Below, one piece after another: positions 1-9,534 of a stretch of 64,000 bases of DNA. Both the position numbers and the translations under genes were made by a program. Under the pieces are notes generated by a model, which saw only the letters and a list, made by a program, of their open reading frames with translations, ran no database searches and had not been told where the DNA came from. Within the stretch, counting starts at the first letter, position 1. Each line of letters starts with the position of its first letter. The stretch lies in contig DASPIW010000012.1 in assembly GCA_035628915.1 (NCBI GenBank), positions 206,349 to 270,348 on the forward strand, read 5' to 3'. Source of the DNA: JARBUG01 sp035628915 (GTDB lineage: Bacteria > Bacillota > Sulfobacillia > Symbiobacteriales > Symbiobacteriaceae).

Positions 1-272
1 ACCTTGACCGCCAATGGGTTCAGACCGCCGACCGTGCTGTTAAGGACAAGGGAGCCAAAGACATTTGTCCCGGGAAACATCCGCCCCAAAGTAAACGCCT
101 TATCAGCCGTGGGCCAGTAATGGGATTTTAGACAGACCGCACGCATTCCAGCGGCCTGGGCCTCGGCCAGCCACTCGTCATCGAAGGCGGCGTTGCGAAC
201 CCGCAAGCCAATCTCCGGGTATGCGTGCACGTGAATGTCAACGACGTCCTTCAGCCACTCCCTTGTCGCCAT
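1..272 (-). CDS. DUF6282-like metal-dependent hydrolase family protein, 3' end cut by window edge
   Basis: Reading leftward from ATG at 272, the frame is open to the window edge (90 codons). The N-terminus has the HxH motif DIHVHAYPE, followed by a region rich in DEWLAEAQAAGMRAVCLKSH. This resembles the start of DUF6282 and amidohydrolase-like TIM barrels, where HxH binds metal. The gene is just downstream of the GntR regulator at 283 in the same direction, so the two probably share a transcript and the regulator may control this catabolic enzyme. Substrate unknown. Family assigned from memory of the motif; the missing C-terminus prevents a firmer call. Confidence 0.6.
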   Translation of the reverse strand, partial: MATREWLKDVVDIHVHAYPEIGLRVRNAAFDDEWLAEAQAAGMRAVCLKSHYWPTADKAFTLGRMFPGTNVFGSLVLNSTVGGLNPLAVK

Positions 273-282
273 GGCCTCTACC

Positions 283-1014
283 TCACTCCGAATCGCCTGA
301 ATCGCAGTCTGACAGGGACGGCATCCCCATATCACCAGGCCGCGTCAGCTCCGAAACCCTGTTGAAAAGAATGGTCCAGCCTTCGGAAATGTGCGCCCGC
401 ATCAGCCGTTCCGCTTCTTCGGCTTTGCCGGCGACGATTGCATTGAAGATGTCCGTGTGCTCTACGTGCGACTGCATGTGGCGGTGCGGGTTTCCGGCCA
501 GCCCCAACACACGGTAGCGGTCAATCCGGTCGATGGTCGTCTTCAGGAAGTCAATTAACAGGCTGTTCCCCGTGGCTTCAATAATGGTCTGGTGGAATAG
601 TTTCCCATATTGACCCACCTGTTCGGTCTCTTCTCGTTCCGAGTGCTTGGCGGCTTCAGCCAGAATATCTTGCAGCCGCTCGCTAAGCTGACTGCCGGTT
701 TTCCCGGCTGCCTCCCGTGCCGCATACCCCTCCAAGACGCTGCGGATACCATACAAGCCAGGCAGCTCTTGGGCTTGAACCGCCGTTACCTGCACTCCGC
801 CACTGGGCAGGCGTTTGACCCAGCCCTGCTGCTCCAGCTTTTGAATGGCCTCCCGTAACGGAGTGCGGCTGATGTTGAGCCGTTGCGCGAGTTCGGCTTC
901 AATCAGCCGCTCCTCGGGCCGTATCTCTCCTGCGATGATGCCTTTTCTCAACAATTCGTACACGATATCTCGGATGGCAGTCGGTTGGATCGGTCCCCAG
1001 CTAATCGACTTCAT
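283..1014 (-). CDS. GntR-family transcriptional regulator, FadR/FCD subfamily
   Basis: Protein of 243 residues. The N-terminal winged helix is typical of GntR (AELAQRLNISRTPLREAIQK, about residues 42-61). The rest is an all-helical FCD ligand domain with the usual metal/ligand histidines (FHQTIIEATGN, and HVEHTDIFNAI near residue 185). Length fits the family (220-250). Start ATG at 1014 follows a GAGG-type ribosome site. It lies upstream of the hydrolase at 1-272 in one transcription unit. FCD regulators usually sense small carboxylates or sugar acids; the ligand here is unknown. A CTTG-n5-CAAG palindrome about 105 bases upstream is a possible operator. Confidence 0.9.
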   Translation of the reverse strand: MKSISWGPIQPTAIRDIVYELLRKGIIAGEIRPEERLIEAELAQRLNISRTPLREAIQKLEQQGWVKRLPSGGVQVTAVQAQELPGLYGIRSVLEGYAAREAAGKTGSQLSERLQDILAEAAKHSEREETEQVGQYGKLFHQTIIEATGNSLLIDFLKTTIDRIDRYRVLGLAGNPHRHMQSHVEHTDIFNAIVAGKAEEAERLMRAHISEGWTILFNRVSELTRPGDMGMPSLSDCDSGDSE

Positions 1015-1509
1015 TCGTCAACCACTTCCTCTGATTCGGCTTGCATCTATTGGCGGTTTACAAATAGTATCTTCTGCGTGTTTGGACACAGGATGCCGGG
1101 ATACTGCACACTTGTATTCTTGTATACCAAGATGATTCTTCAGTCTTTCCGTTTTGTCCTGCAAATTCTACCGGGAAAAATAGATATTTTTTGCTTGGTA
1201 ATAAGAATGGTCGCATCACCGTCATCGGCGGTATGCCGAGGTCTTTAGAGATCAGCAACTGGCCAGTCTAAACGAAATAAGGGCAACAGGGATCAGACCC
1301 TGAAGCCCATCTGTCTTTATGTGATGCGAGAGAGGGACTGGCACCCTAACACCATAGGGTTCAATCCGTACTTTCGCATCTGTTAGTTCCGCCACCTTAG
1401 CGTGCCTTGTCGCATCCAACTCCCCTGAGCTCGTCGGCCCCATGGATGACATGGAGCGCTTTATCCTGCAGCGAAGGCCCGGGGACCGCGAAGTGATGGA
1501 GCCCTGACA
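1015..1509. other. Intergenic region with degenerate tRNA-Leu-like sequence
   Basis: No convincing gene. On the minus strand (about 1416 down to 1331) there is GGTGGCGGAAC...CAGATGCG, as in the D-arm of tRNA-Leu, then a perfect ACCCTA/TAGGGT variable-arm-like stem and a T-arm-like GCCAGTCCCT. The acceptor and anticodon stems do not pair, so it is at best a decayed tRNA. On the plus strand a short open stretch ends at 1507 (MDDMERFILQRRPG...); it may be the tail of a lost gene. Confidence 0.3.
1119..1131. promoter_or_regulatory. Possible GntR/FCD operator
   Basis: CTTGTATACCAAG is a near-perfect palindrome of CTTG-n5-CAAG form, upstream of the GntR gene that starts at 1014. FadR/FCD regulators often bind short palindromes of TNGTNNNACNA type and repress themselves. 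The match is short and could be chance. Confidence 0.35.
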
Positions 1510-2808
1510 TCATCGATAGGTTTGCTGGATTTGCTGCTGGGGGCGCCCAATGTGATAACCCTGTGCAAAGTCCACTCCGTAGTCGAGCAGCATCATCAGT
1601 GTGTCCTCATCCTCCACGAATTCGGCACAGACCTCTTTATCCAAGGCGTGCACCATTTCTACAATAGCCTTGACCAGCCGCTGGTCAGTCTCTGAGCGCG
1701 GGAGTTGTTGAATAAAACTCCCATCTATTTTCACCTCGTCGACCGGCAACTGCTTCAGGTAATCCAGGGAGCCGTAGCCAGCGCCGAAGTCGTCGAGCGC
1801 CACCCGGAAACCCATGTCTCTAATTGTCCGTAGCACTTGAGCCGCCAGTGGGATGTCCTGTATGATGGCGGTCTCAGTGATCTCAAACATAATGGATTCT
1901 GGGCTGGCGCCGCTCACTGCCAGTTCGCTCGCAATGGTAGATAGAAGATCCCTGGAGGCCAGCGTCTTTCGGGACAGATTGACGGCCAGGCATAAGTCTT
2001 CTCCGGCCTGCTGGTATTGACTAACGCGCAAAAACGCCTGCCGCACCACCCATCGGTCAATGTCGACGACAAGACCGGTCTGTTCGGCGACGGGAAGAAA
2101 CGCCCCTGGTGGAACAAGTCCGCCATCCCGGTCAACCATCCGCAGCAGGACTTCGTGGTGCGTGATTCTACGGCTGGCCACGTGGAGTATCGGCTGGAAA
2201 CAGCACACCAGGCGCTCCTCTATCAAGGCTTCGCGAATGCGCTCTGACCAGGCTATCCGGCTGCGGTACTCTTCCACGAGCCGCTGGGACTGCACTAACT
2301 GCTCATTGAGCCGGTCATTCTCTTCAAGGATTGCGACCAGTAACTCGACGATCTGATGCTTGTCTGATGAGACGGCAATTTTGCGACTTCCTACGTCCAC
2401 GATGCTCAGTGGCTCAGGCTGGCCCTGGCGGCGCTCCTCCAGATTCTCAAAGATGCGCCGGATGCGCTCAAGCAAGTAGCTATCGTCATAAGGCTTCGTG
2501 ACAAAGTTGTCCGCGCCGCGTTCCAGCCCGACGATTACATCAATAGGCGTGTTCAGAACGGTGAGGATGACAAAGGGAATCCGCCTGGTAGCTTCCATGG
2601 ACTTCAGCGCCTGACACAGAGAAAAGCCGTCGAGTTCCGGCATGACAATGTCACTGATGACCAGGTCCGGAAGTTCAGTCAGGCACCGCTCAATCCCGCT
2701 TCGGCCGTTGTTTGCCACGTCCACATGGTAGCCTTCGCCCTGGAGTAACTGGCGAAGGTGCTCTGCCTGCGTCGGGCTGTCCTCAACGACCAGAATCCTG
2801 CGTGTCAT
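1510..2808 (-). CDS. Response regulator with EAL c-di-GMP phosphodiesterase output (Wsp-like pathway output)
   Basis: 432 residues from ATG at 2808 (AGGTGG site upstream; the longer frame overlaps cheB). Residues 1-120 are a receiver: acidic pair E9/D10, phosphoacceptor D53 (LVISDIVMP), T83, K105. A coiled linker (residues 125-185, EENDRLNEQLVQSQR) joins a complete EAL domain. Catalytic features are present: HHEVLLR, NLS, EITET, the loop DDFGAGYGS, VKID, AEFVE and FAQGYH. It should therefore hydrolyse c-di-GMP when phosphorylated or dimerised. It is the last gene of the chemosensory operon and has no GGDEF domain. In the Pseudomonas Wsp operon this place is held by the cyclase WspR, so the sign of the output would be reversed (inference). 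Confidence 0.92.
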   Translation of the reverse strand: MTRRILVVEDSPTQAEHLRQLLQGEGYHVDVANNGRSGIERCLTELPDLVISDIVMPELDGFSLCQALKSMEATRRIPFVILTVLNTPIDVIVGLERGADNFVTKPYDDSYLLERIRRIFENLEERRQGQPEPLSIVDVGSRKIAVSSDKHQIVELLVAILEENDRLNEQLVQSQRLVEEYRSRIAWSERIREALIEERLVCCFQPILHVASRRITHHEVLLRMVDRDGGLVPPGAFLPVAEQTGLVVDIDRWVVRQAFLRVSQYQQAGEDLCLAVNLSRKTLASRDLLSTIASELAVSGASPESIMFEITETAIIQDIPLAAQVLRTIRDMGFRVALDDFGAGYGSLDYLKQLPVDEVKIDGSFIQQLPRSETDQRLVKAIVEMVHALDKEVCAEFVEDEDTLMMLLDYGVDFAQGYHIGRPQQQIQQTYR

Positions 2809-2821
2809 CTGTCGCCACCTC

Positions 2822-3841
2822 TTACCGGAAGGATACGTACTTCTTGATCGTCTCCGCAATGTCTCTGGTGGACAGCACGAGCTCCGCTGCACCCAGGCGT
2901 ATCGCCTCGGCCGGCATGCCAAACACAGCGCTGGTCTCCTCGTCCTGAGCAATGGTAACGCCGCCTGCTTGCCGGAGCTTCAGAAGCCCGGCCGCACCGT
3001 CCTGACCCATACCGGTGAGCAGTACGCCCATGGCCGCATGACCGTAGCTAAGGGCGACCGACTCGAACAGGTGGTTGACCGACGGACAGTACCCCTCGCC
3101 TGGCGTCCCCTTCGTTAGGTGGATGCGGCCGGCCCGAGTGATTCCCATGTGTGCGCCCTCCGGGGCCAGATAAACGGTTCCGGGCCGCACGACCTCCAGC
3201 GGCTCCGCCATTTTCAGCGGCAGCGGCGTCTCCCGGCGCAGCCACTGAACCAAGCCCACCGTAAACCCGGGGGTTATGTGTTGGACAACCAGGATCGGGA
3301 CCTGCAGCGTAGGCGGCAGCAACTGGACAATCTCTCCGAGGGCAGCCGGTCCCCCGGTAGAAGCACCCATGACGACTAGCCGAACGTTCCGGGGCGGGGG
3401 AACTGACGGAGTCTTCCGCTCGGTCCTGGCCCAACGCCTTACGACCTTCACCTCTGCCATAAGCCTGACGGTCTCCAGCAGGCGGGTGACCATCTCCGCT
3501 TCCGCCGGGTGGCCAGGTCCGGCTGGCTTCTCAACCATAGTCAATGCGCCGGCCTTGATCGCTTCGAAGGTGATGGCTGTCGCATCTGCCTCCAGGCTGG
3601 CGCTGATCATCACAATGGGGGTGGGCGCCACCTCCATGATCTTGCGCGTGGCTTCGAACCCATTCATCCGCGGCATGTGCGCGTCCATCAATACCAGGTT
3701 CGGTCGGAGTTGCTCTGCCTTCTCAACCGCCTCAATTCCGTCCTTGGCAGTGCCGACGACTTCGATCTGCGGATTCTGGCTGAGGATATAGACAAGATAC
3801 TCCCGTACGACAGCAGAGTCTTCTGCCAGCAGCACACGCAC
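2822..3841 (-). CDS. cheB: Chemotaxis response regulator protein-glutamate methylesterase CheB
   Basis: 339 residues. N-terminal receiver with D53 (LVLMDAHMP), linker, then the methylesterase domain with catalytic triad S161 (GASTGGP), H188 (VVQHI) and D281 (GMGQDGA). It removes methyl groups (or deamidates) from receptor glutamates after phosphorylation by CheA and so sets adaptation. It is the WspF counterpart here. The stop lies 13 bases before the REC-EAL start and the gene follows cheA by 24 bases, which indicates translational coupling in one operon. Confidence 0.95.
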   Translation of the reverse strand: MRVLLAEDSAVVREYLVYILSQNPQIEVVGTAKDGIEAVEKAEQLRPNLVLMDAHMPRMNGFEATRKIMEVAPTPIVMISASLEADATAITFEAIKAGALTMVEKPAGPGHPAEAEMVTRLLETVRLMAEVKVVRRWARTERKTPSVPPPRNVRLVVMGASTGGPAALGEIVQLLPPTLQVPILVVQHITPGFTVGLVQWLRRETPLPLKMAEPLEVVRPGTVYLAPEGAHMGITRAGRIHLTKGTPGEGYCPSVNHLFESVALSYGHAAMGVLLTGMGQDGAAGLLKLRQAGGVTIAQDEETSAVFGMPAEAIRLGAAELVLSTRDIAETIKKYVSFR

Positions 3842-3865
3842 CGGGCGATCCCTCCCAGCCGTTCT

Positions 3866-5992
3866 TTACAGTAGGCGGCGAACAATCTCCAACAGGTTGG
3901 ATTGGTCAAAGCTAGATTTGACGACATAGGCGTTCGCACCCACGGCGATTCCCCGCTCTTTGTCGTCCCGGGACTCCAGAGCGGTCACAAGTATGACGGG
4001 CAGGTCGGCCAACGTTGCGTCGGCGCGAATCCGGGCGGTCAGTTCACACCCATCCAACCGAGGCATGTCGACATCGGACACGACCAGATCACAGTGTTCG
4101 CTCTTCAGGATGGTCCAGGCGTCTATGCCGTCCATCGCCACGCGGACCTGGTAGCCTGCCGCTTCCAGAATGCTTTTCTCGAGAACGCGGGTAGTAATCG
4201 AGTCATCTACGACCAGAATGACCGGCAGTGTTTCCGGTGCTGTAGCCGGCCTCAGGTTGAATTGCGGGCGTGCCGCAGCCCTAATCGACCGGATCAGATC
4301 CGCCGGGCGCAGGATCAGCACGACCTCGCCGGAGCCCAGCAGCCCAGCCCCGCCGATGTTCCGAACCCGCACCAACGGCGGATTCAGCGGCTTGACCAGC
4401 ACCTCCCTGTCCCCCAGGACCTCATCGACCATGATGGCCACCCGCTCTGGGCTGCCCTTCACAATCAGACACGGCCTGGCTGACGGCTCCGGCGGAACGG
4501 CCGCTTCCCGGAGTTCCAGCAGTCTCCCCAGACTGTCATACGGAAGCAGGCGGCCGTTCCACATCAGCATAGGCCGTCCCTCAAGGGTCTGCACGGCCGC
4601 CTCCTGCACAAAGATGGCCTGTTCCACTGCCTCAATCGGCAGGAGGAACGACTGCCCGGCCGCCCGAAGCAGCAGTCCCCGAAATGTGGCCACAGTGGCC
4701 GGGAGCACCAGCCGGACGGTCGTTCCCTGGCCTGCCTGGCTCTGGAGGTGGACCTGCCCTCTCAGTTGCTCCGCTTGTTCCTTTACAATGGGCAGGCCCA
4801 AGCCGTGGCCGGAAACGTTGGTGATCATGGGGCTTGTGCTCAGACCGGATCGGAACACGAGCTGAACGATTTCGTCGGCCCCGAGCGATTCGACCTCCTC
4901 AGGCGAGACCACCCGGCCCCGCAGCGCCGCGTCTCGCACCAGCGCCGGGTCAATGCCCCTTCCATCATCCTCCACCGTGATTACGATTCGATTGCCTTCA
5001 CCGTGGGCACAGGAGACGCTAATGCGCCCCCGCGGAGGCTTACCCGCCGCCTCGCGGTCCTGCGGCAACTCGATGCCGTGATCAACGGCGTTGCGCAGCA
5101 TGTGAATCAGAGGGGCTTTGATCGTCTCCAGCACCTTCCGGTCGACCTCAAGCTCTGCGCCGTGCATGGCAAGGTCGATCAGCTTGCCCTGTGCATGGGC
5201 CAGGTCATGGACCACCCCGGGGACAAGGTCCAGGACTGTTGAGGCAGGTGACATGCGAATCCGACGCACCTCGTCCTGCAGGGCATCCAACGACCGGGTA
5301 ATCGTCCATTCGTCACGGCTTAGGTGCGTCAGCAGCCGCTGGGCCTGCGCCTGCAGCCCTTTCGGATCGGGTGAAGCACTTTCGTCGCTGGAATGAAAAG
5401 CCCGGCTGGCCAAATCCCGGACGGTCTTGGCCTCCCTTACCCGTTCGCTGGCAGCCAGCTTGGCGAGCAGAAGCTCTTCTGTCTGAAGCAGCAGAGCGTC
5501 AAGCTTGTCTGTGGAAACCCGAATCGTGTCCGTCCTTGGCTCCCGTGTAGCTTCGAACTGGACGGACGGGACCGCGAAGGCGGGTCCTCCTCCAGCCGCA
5601 GGCAGATGAAGACTCCTGAGGCGCCCGACCATCTCCTCCAGTTCCCTCGTCGCCACCCTGCCCTCAAACAGGTCCGGCAGTATGGCCACCGCCTCGTGCA
5701 CCAGGTGCAGAACCTGGCCGGAAAGCTCTAGTTCATCCCGGGTCAGCGGTCTCAGAACAGCCTCCAGAGCCTGACACAACGCCTCCACTGGGGACAAATT
5801 GACAGCCCGGGCAGCGCCTTTTAGTGTGTGGACCGCCCGAAACGTAGATTCGAGCGCCGTCCCTGATTCACTGCGCGCAGGCCTTTTCTGCAGGGTCAGC
5901 AGGCCTGCTCTCATCGTCTGGAGATGCTCCTGCGACTCCTCTTTGAACGTGGCCAGCAGGCGTTCCCTCAGATCGCCCTGGTGGTCGGTCAT
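3866..5992 (-). CDS. cheA: Hybrid chemotaxis histidine kinase CheA with C-terminal receiver (WspE-like)
   Basis: 708 residues from ATG at 5992, chosen because GGGAGGGTGAGG sits just upstream; a GTG at 6004 is an alternative. Domains in order: Hpt with phosphorylated H55 (VHTLKGAARA), dimerisation helices (about 150-250), HATPase with N-box HMLRNAVDHG and G-boxes VEDDGRGID and GLGLPIV, CheW-like regulatory domain (about 430-570), and a receiver (about 590-708) with D640 (VVSDVDMP). The fused receiver is typical of alternative-function systems (Wsp, Frz), where it acts as phosphate sink or competitor. Partners are the MCP and two CheW proteins encoded upstream. Confidence 0.95.
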   Translation of the reverse strand: MTDHQGDLRERLLATFKEESQEHLQTMRAGLLTLQKRPARSESGTALESTFRAVHTLKGAARAVNLSPVEALCQALEAVLRPLTRDELELSGQVLHLVHEAVAILPDLFEGRVATRELEEMVGRLRSLHLPAAGGGPAFAVPSVQFEATREPRTDTIRVSTDKLDALLLQTEELLLAKLAASERVREAKTVRDLASRAFHSSDESASPDPKGLQAQAQRLLTHLSRDEWTITRSLDALQDEVRRIRMSPASTVLDLVPGVVHDLAHAQGKLIDLAMHGAELEVDRKVLETIKAPLIHMLRNAVDHGIELPQDREAAGKPPRGRISVSCAHGEGNRIVITVEDDGRGIDPALVRDAALRGRVVSPEEVESLGADEIVQLVFRSGLSTSPMITNVSGHGLGLPIVKEQAEQLRGQVHLQSQAGQGTTVRLVLPATVATFRGLLLRAAGQSFLLPIEAVEQAIFVQEAAVQTLEGRPMLMWNGRLLPYDSLGRLLELREAAVPPEPSARPCLIVKGSPERVAIMVDEVLGDREVLVKPLNPPLVRVRNIGGAGLLGSGEVVLILRPADLIRSIRAAARPQFNLRPATAPETLPVILVVDDSITTRVLEKSILEAAGYQVRVAMDGIDAWTILKSEHCDLVVSDVDMPRLDGCELTARIRADATLADLPVILVTALESRDDKERGIAVGANAYVVKSSFDQSNLLEIVRRLL

Positions 5993-6030
5993 GGTATACC
6001 TCACCCTCCCGAACCAGACTCAGCCTGCGC

Positions 6031-7494
6031 TCATGCAGTATGGGCCGCGCCGCTCACAACCTCTTGCAATCGACGGGCAAGGTCATTCAAATCCTGGGCT
6101 GCCCGTTCCAACTGGCGAGTCGCGGCGATGGTTTGCGTAGATGCCTGGTGGATGTTTTGCATCGCCAGCTCGACCTGATCCATCCCCACGACCTGCTGCT
6201 GGGCAGACACCAGGATCTGCTGAGCTGCCTGGGCCGACTCAGCCAGACTCTCGGTTAGCGCCCGGATTGCCCCACCCGAATGAACCCCGGCGGCTTCCCC
6301 CGCCTCCGACGCTTTGACGCCTTGTTCAACTGCCATAACAGCCGCCTGCGTGGCTCTGGCGATTTCCTGCAGAATCCTCCGCACCTGACCCGTACCCTGC
6401 TTGGACTGCTCCGCCAACTGCTTCATCTCAGCCGCGACGACGGCAAACCCGCGACCTGCTTCCCCGGCCTTGGCCGCCTCGATCGAGGCGTTAACAGCCA
6501 GCAGGTTCGACTGATCCGCGATTTGGGTCACCGTGGTAATGATCTCCCCGATGTCCTGTCCGTGGGCACTGAGGGCCAGAATCCGCCCGGCAATCGCTTC
6601 CATCTGTTTCCGGGTCTCCTGCATCAGTCTGGCGCTCTCTTCCACCGACTTGCGCCCGTCCCGCGAAGTCTCCACACTGCGCTGGGCTGCGTCAGCGACC
6701 ATTCGGGCCTTATCGGATGACACGTAAACCGTCTGCTTGACCTCTTCAACGGTCGTGGTCGTTTCGTTCACGGCGGCGCCCTGTTCGGCGATGCCCGAGG
6801 CCTGTTGAGCCGTGGCCGCCAGCACTTCGGTGGCTGCGGCAGCAAGGGCGGAGATCGACCCCTGGATGGTTTTCGTAATGGTGCGCGTAAGCGACAGGGC
6901 GAGGCCAATCCCAGACCCGACGCCAGCCAATGCAGCCAGGATCGTGATCCAACTGAGGAACTCTGCTTGGTCGTTTGCCGCATGCGTGGCCTGCTCAACG
7001 TACTCTGCCTGGGCTGCGACCAAACGCTCGATTGCAGCAGTCATTTCGGCACGGGCAGGCCAGACCTGGCTCTGGTGCACCTGCATTGCCTCGTCGATAT
7101 TCCCGTTCTTTCGGGCGGCTATCGAGACCTCGGCTTTGTCACCCCAGGCGCCGACGAGGGTGACCAGTTCCTGCCATGGTTTCCTTTGATCCGGTGCAAC
7201 CGCGTCTGTCAGGAGCGATGCGGCCTGGTGTGCACGGCCGTATGCATCGTTCCATTCGGTGAGATAGCTGTCGCCACCAAGCAACTGATAGCGCAGGAAA
7301 GCCGCCACAGCCTCTTCGATTCCCGAGTGAACCTTCAGGGCGCCGTTCAGGATGACTTCGCGCTCCTGGATTACCACCTGATATCTGTTCACAGCACCGC
7401 TGGTCGCATAAAGCCCGGTAAATGCTACAAGGACAAGTAAACTCAGAATAATGGCGTAGCCACGGCCGATCCGCCATCCCAATGAGCGCTGCAT
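6031..7494 (-). CDS. Methyl-accepting chemotaxis protein with four-helix-bundle sensor
   Basis: 487 residues from ATG at 7494. That start is preferred over the ATG at 7524 (which overlaps the cheW stop as ATGA) because GAGGAGGGGGAGG lies immediately before it. TM1 is at residues 10-30; an extracytoplasmic helical region of about 150 residues follows; TM2 is near residues 180-205. There is no clear HAMP. The signalling hairpin has the conserved tip (ADQSNLLAVNASIEAAKAG, then GRGFAVVAAEMKQLAEQS). It is the only receptor in the operon and probably feeds CheA. The ligand or surface stimulus is unknown. Confidence 0.92.
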   Translation of the reverse strand: MQRSLGWRIGRGYAIILSLLVLVAFTGLYATSGAVNRYQVVIQEREVILNGALKVHSGIEEAVAAFLRYQLLGGDSYLTEWNDAYGRAHQAASLLTDAVAPDQRKPWQELVTLVGAWGDKAEVSIAARKNGNIDEAMQVHQSQVWPARAEMTAAIERLVAAQAEYVEQATHAANDQAEFLSWITILAALAGVGSGIGLALSLTRTITKTIQGSISALAAAATEVLAATAQQASGIAEQGAAVNETTTTVEEVKQTVYVSSDKARMVADAAQRSVETSRDGRKSVEESARLMQETRKQMEAIAGRILALSAHGQDIGEIITTVTQIADQSNLLAVNASIEAAKAGEAGRGFAVVAAEMKQLAEQSKQGTGQVRRILQEIARATQAAVMAVEQGVKASEAGEAAGVHSGGAIRALTESLAESAQAAQQILVSAQQQVVGMDQVELAMQNIHQASTQTIAATRQLERAAQDLNDLARRLQEVVSGAAHTA

Positions 7495-7520
7495 GCTCCT
7501 CCCCCTCCTCATCGGTGCAC

Positions 7521-8123
7521 TCATACGACCTCATCATTCACAATGACGCGCTGGTCGCTGGCCATGGCGTCCAGGTCCAAGAGAGCAACCTGCTCGGCGG
7601 TCATGCCCCGAAGACAGGGAAGACGGTCGCTTTGCAGGAGCGCCAGGGTGTCCAGCCCAATCTGGGAGATCCCCTCCACCCCTCCGACCAGGATTCCGAA
7701 TGTCATCCCCGCACCAGTCACAGCTACGACCTGACACGCGGCCTCGGTGCCGGGCCCTTCCATACCCAGTAGGGAGCGGAGATCGAGGACCGTCAGGATG
7801 CGGCCCCGGTGGCTCATAACCCCGGCAATGAACTCAGGTGTGCACGGCACCCGCGTCAGTTCGCCGCCGGGGAGCGCAGTCACTACCTGTTCTGTCGCAA
7901 TGCCAATTCGCTGGGCGCCAATCGTAACGACCAGCACCTCGATCCGAGGCGATTCCGTTTCCCCCCCCAGGGGGCGGGCCAGTTCCCTCGCCCTCTCCCG
8001 CAGGATCTGTCTGGTCTTGTCCGGAGAATCTTCCACGTCCAGTTCAATGCGCCGCACGACCTGTTCCAGCCGGGCGTGGATTGCCGGCCAGTCAAAGGTG
8101 CGGTGGTCTGAGTCAGTGCCCAT
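7521..8123 (-). CDS. cheW: CheW-like scaffold protein (second CheW of operon)
   Basis: 200 residues. A 60-residue helical, charged N-terminal extension precedes a CheW domain (EVLVVTIGAQRIGIATEQV, then FIAGVMSHRGRILTVLDLRS). CheW couples receptors to CheA. Two CheW proteins flank the CheR gene, as WspB and WspD flank WspC in Wsp operons. The stop overlaps the longer MCP start (ATGA). The extension might make contacts specific to this array. Confidence 0.88.
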   Translation of the reverse strand: MGTDSDHRTFDWPAIHARLEQVVRRIELDVEDSPDKTRQILRERARELARPLGGETESPRIEVLVVTIGAQRIGIATEQVVTALPGGELTRVPCTPEFIAGVMSHRGRILTVLDLRSLLGMEGPGTEAACQVVAVTGAGMTFGILVGGVEGISQIGLDTLALLQSDRLPCLRGMTAEQVALLDLDAMASDQRVIVNDEVV

Positions 8124-8169
8124 TGCTGCACGCCCCTTCGCCGGTGGTAGTTACCATCATCGGTTGTCG

Positions 8170-9534
8170 TCAGCGCCGCCCGAGGTATCTCTGGGCCGTC
8201 TCCAGAATTCGGCCGGCTGTCAGGCCACCGCCCCCCGGTACTAGTTCGTCGGGCGGGAGCGGGTTCAGGAGCCGGATCACCGTCTCCAAAGACCGGCGAC
8301 CCTCTTTGTGGGCGCCCTGTCGAAGCAGAAGCGTGCCCAGTGCGAAGTGGGCATCCACTGCGTCGGGATCGGAGTATAGTGCTCGCCGGAGGGCCGCGAC
8401 GGCTGCGGGTAGGTCCCGGCTCTCTTCGCAGATATTGGCGAGAAGCATATGCGCCTTCGTGTCCAACGGATCTTTGGCCAGGGCGGCCTCGCACTGGCAC
8501 CGGGCCTCAGCGAGGCGCCCCTGGTCCGCCAGGGCGAGCGCCTGCCGCAAGGGATTCTCCGGCTTGGGCGGCGGGCCATCCGGCACCGGAGAGGGATTGG
8601 CATCCCACCGGTGCTCAACCTGGCGGGGAGGCTCCGCTGTGGGGCTATCCGGTACGAGCCCCTGCGGAATGATCCGCTCCGGCACGGGGTGAGGCCTTTT
8701 CACGTAGGCCATTGTGTCGGGAAAATTCCCCGCTACGAGCGGTTCAAAGAGCCCTGGCGAAGCTTCCACGGGACTCACCAGCAGGTACCCGCCGGGGGAC
8801 AGCGCCTGCTGGAACCGGAGCACAACTGCCCGTGCCGCAGTGGGCGAGAAGTACATCAACACGTTCCGGCACAAAAGCAGGTCAATCGCCAGAGTATTGG
8901 TCCGCGCTGACGGATACCTGTCCTCTGCCAAGTTCAGCGGGGCGAAGGTCACCATACTCCGGATGCCTGCGTCAAGCTCATAGCTGCCGTCCTTAAGTTC
9001 CCGGAAGTAGCGTTGCCGGAGTTCCCCGGAAACACTTCGCATCGACCACCACCGATAGCGTCCCCGCCGTGCCACCTCCAAAGAGTTCGCGTTAATATCG
9101 GTAGCAAGGACCGTGATATTCCACTCCGAACGGTCCGGCAGTAGCGTGTCTAGCATCATGGCCAGGGTGTACGGCTCTTCGCCCGTCGAGCACCCGGCGC
9201 TCCATATTCGGAGTTGAGATAGCCCGGCCTCCCGGCGGGCGGCGAGGAGCGAGGGAAGAATCTGGCGCTGAAGTGCTCTCATACAGTCGCTATCCCGGAA
9301 AAAGTATGTCTCGCCCACAGTGAAGTGGCTTGCGAACTGCATGAGCGCCCCGTCGCCGTCCGGATGAATCAGAAGCCTGTCCAGGAAGGCTTCAGGCGTG
9401 CTGTGTGGTTCGGCCTCAAGGGCAAGGCGAAACCTGCGTTCCAGGTCAGCCGGTTTGCGGTCATAGTACCCGAGCCCCAACCGGTCGATGACGAGCCGGC
9501 GCAGCCTCTCAAAAGCCCCTGGTGACAGCGTCAT
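8170..9534 (-). CDS. cheR: CheR-type receptor methyltransferase with C-terminal TPR repeats (WspC-like)
   Basis: 454 residues. CheR N-terminal helical domain, then the SAM-binding fold with GETYFFRD and IWSAGCSTGEEPYTLAMML and a later LLLCRNVLMYFSP. A proline-rich linker (about 285-315) leads to two or three TPR repeats (residues 318-425: QALALADQGRLAEARCQCE, DPDAVDAHFALGTLLL). TPR-fused CheR occurs in Wsp and Frz type pathways. It methylates receptor glutamates. The start ATG overlaps the upstream cheW stop by four bases. Confidence 0.93.
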   Translation of the reverse strand: MTLSPGAFERLRRLVIDRLGLGYYDRKPADLERRFRLALEAEPHSTPEAFLDRLLIHPDGDGALMQFASHFTVGETYFFRDSDCMRALQRQILPSLLAARREAGLSQLRIWSAGCSTGEEPYTLAMMLDTLLPDRSEWNITVLATDINANSLEVARRGRYRWWSMRSVSGELRQRYFRELKDGSYELDAGIRSMVTFAPLNLAEDRYPSARTNTLAIDLLLCRNVLMYFSPTAARAVVLRFQQALSPGGYLLVSPVEASPGLFEPLVAGNFPDTMAYVKRPHPVPERIIPQGLVPDSPTAEPPRQVEHRWDANPSPVPDGPPPKPENPLRQALALADQGRLAEARCQCEAALAKDPLDTKAHMLLANICEESRDLPAAVAALRRALYSDPDAVDAHFALGTLLLRQGAHKEGRRSLETVIRLLNPLPPDELVPGGGGLTAGRILETAQRYLGRR

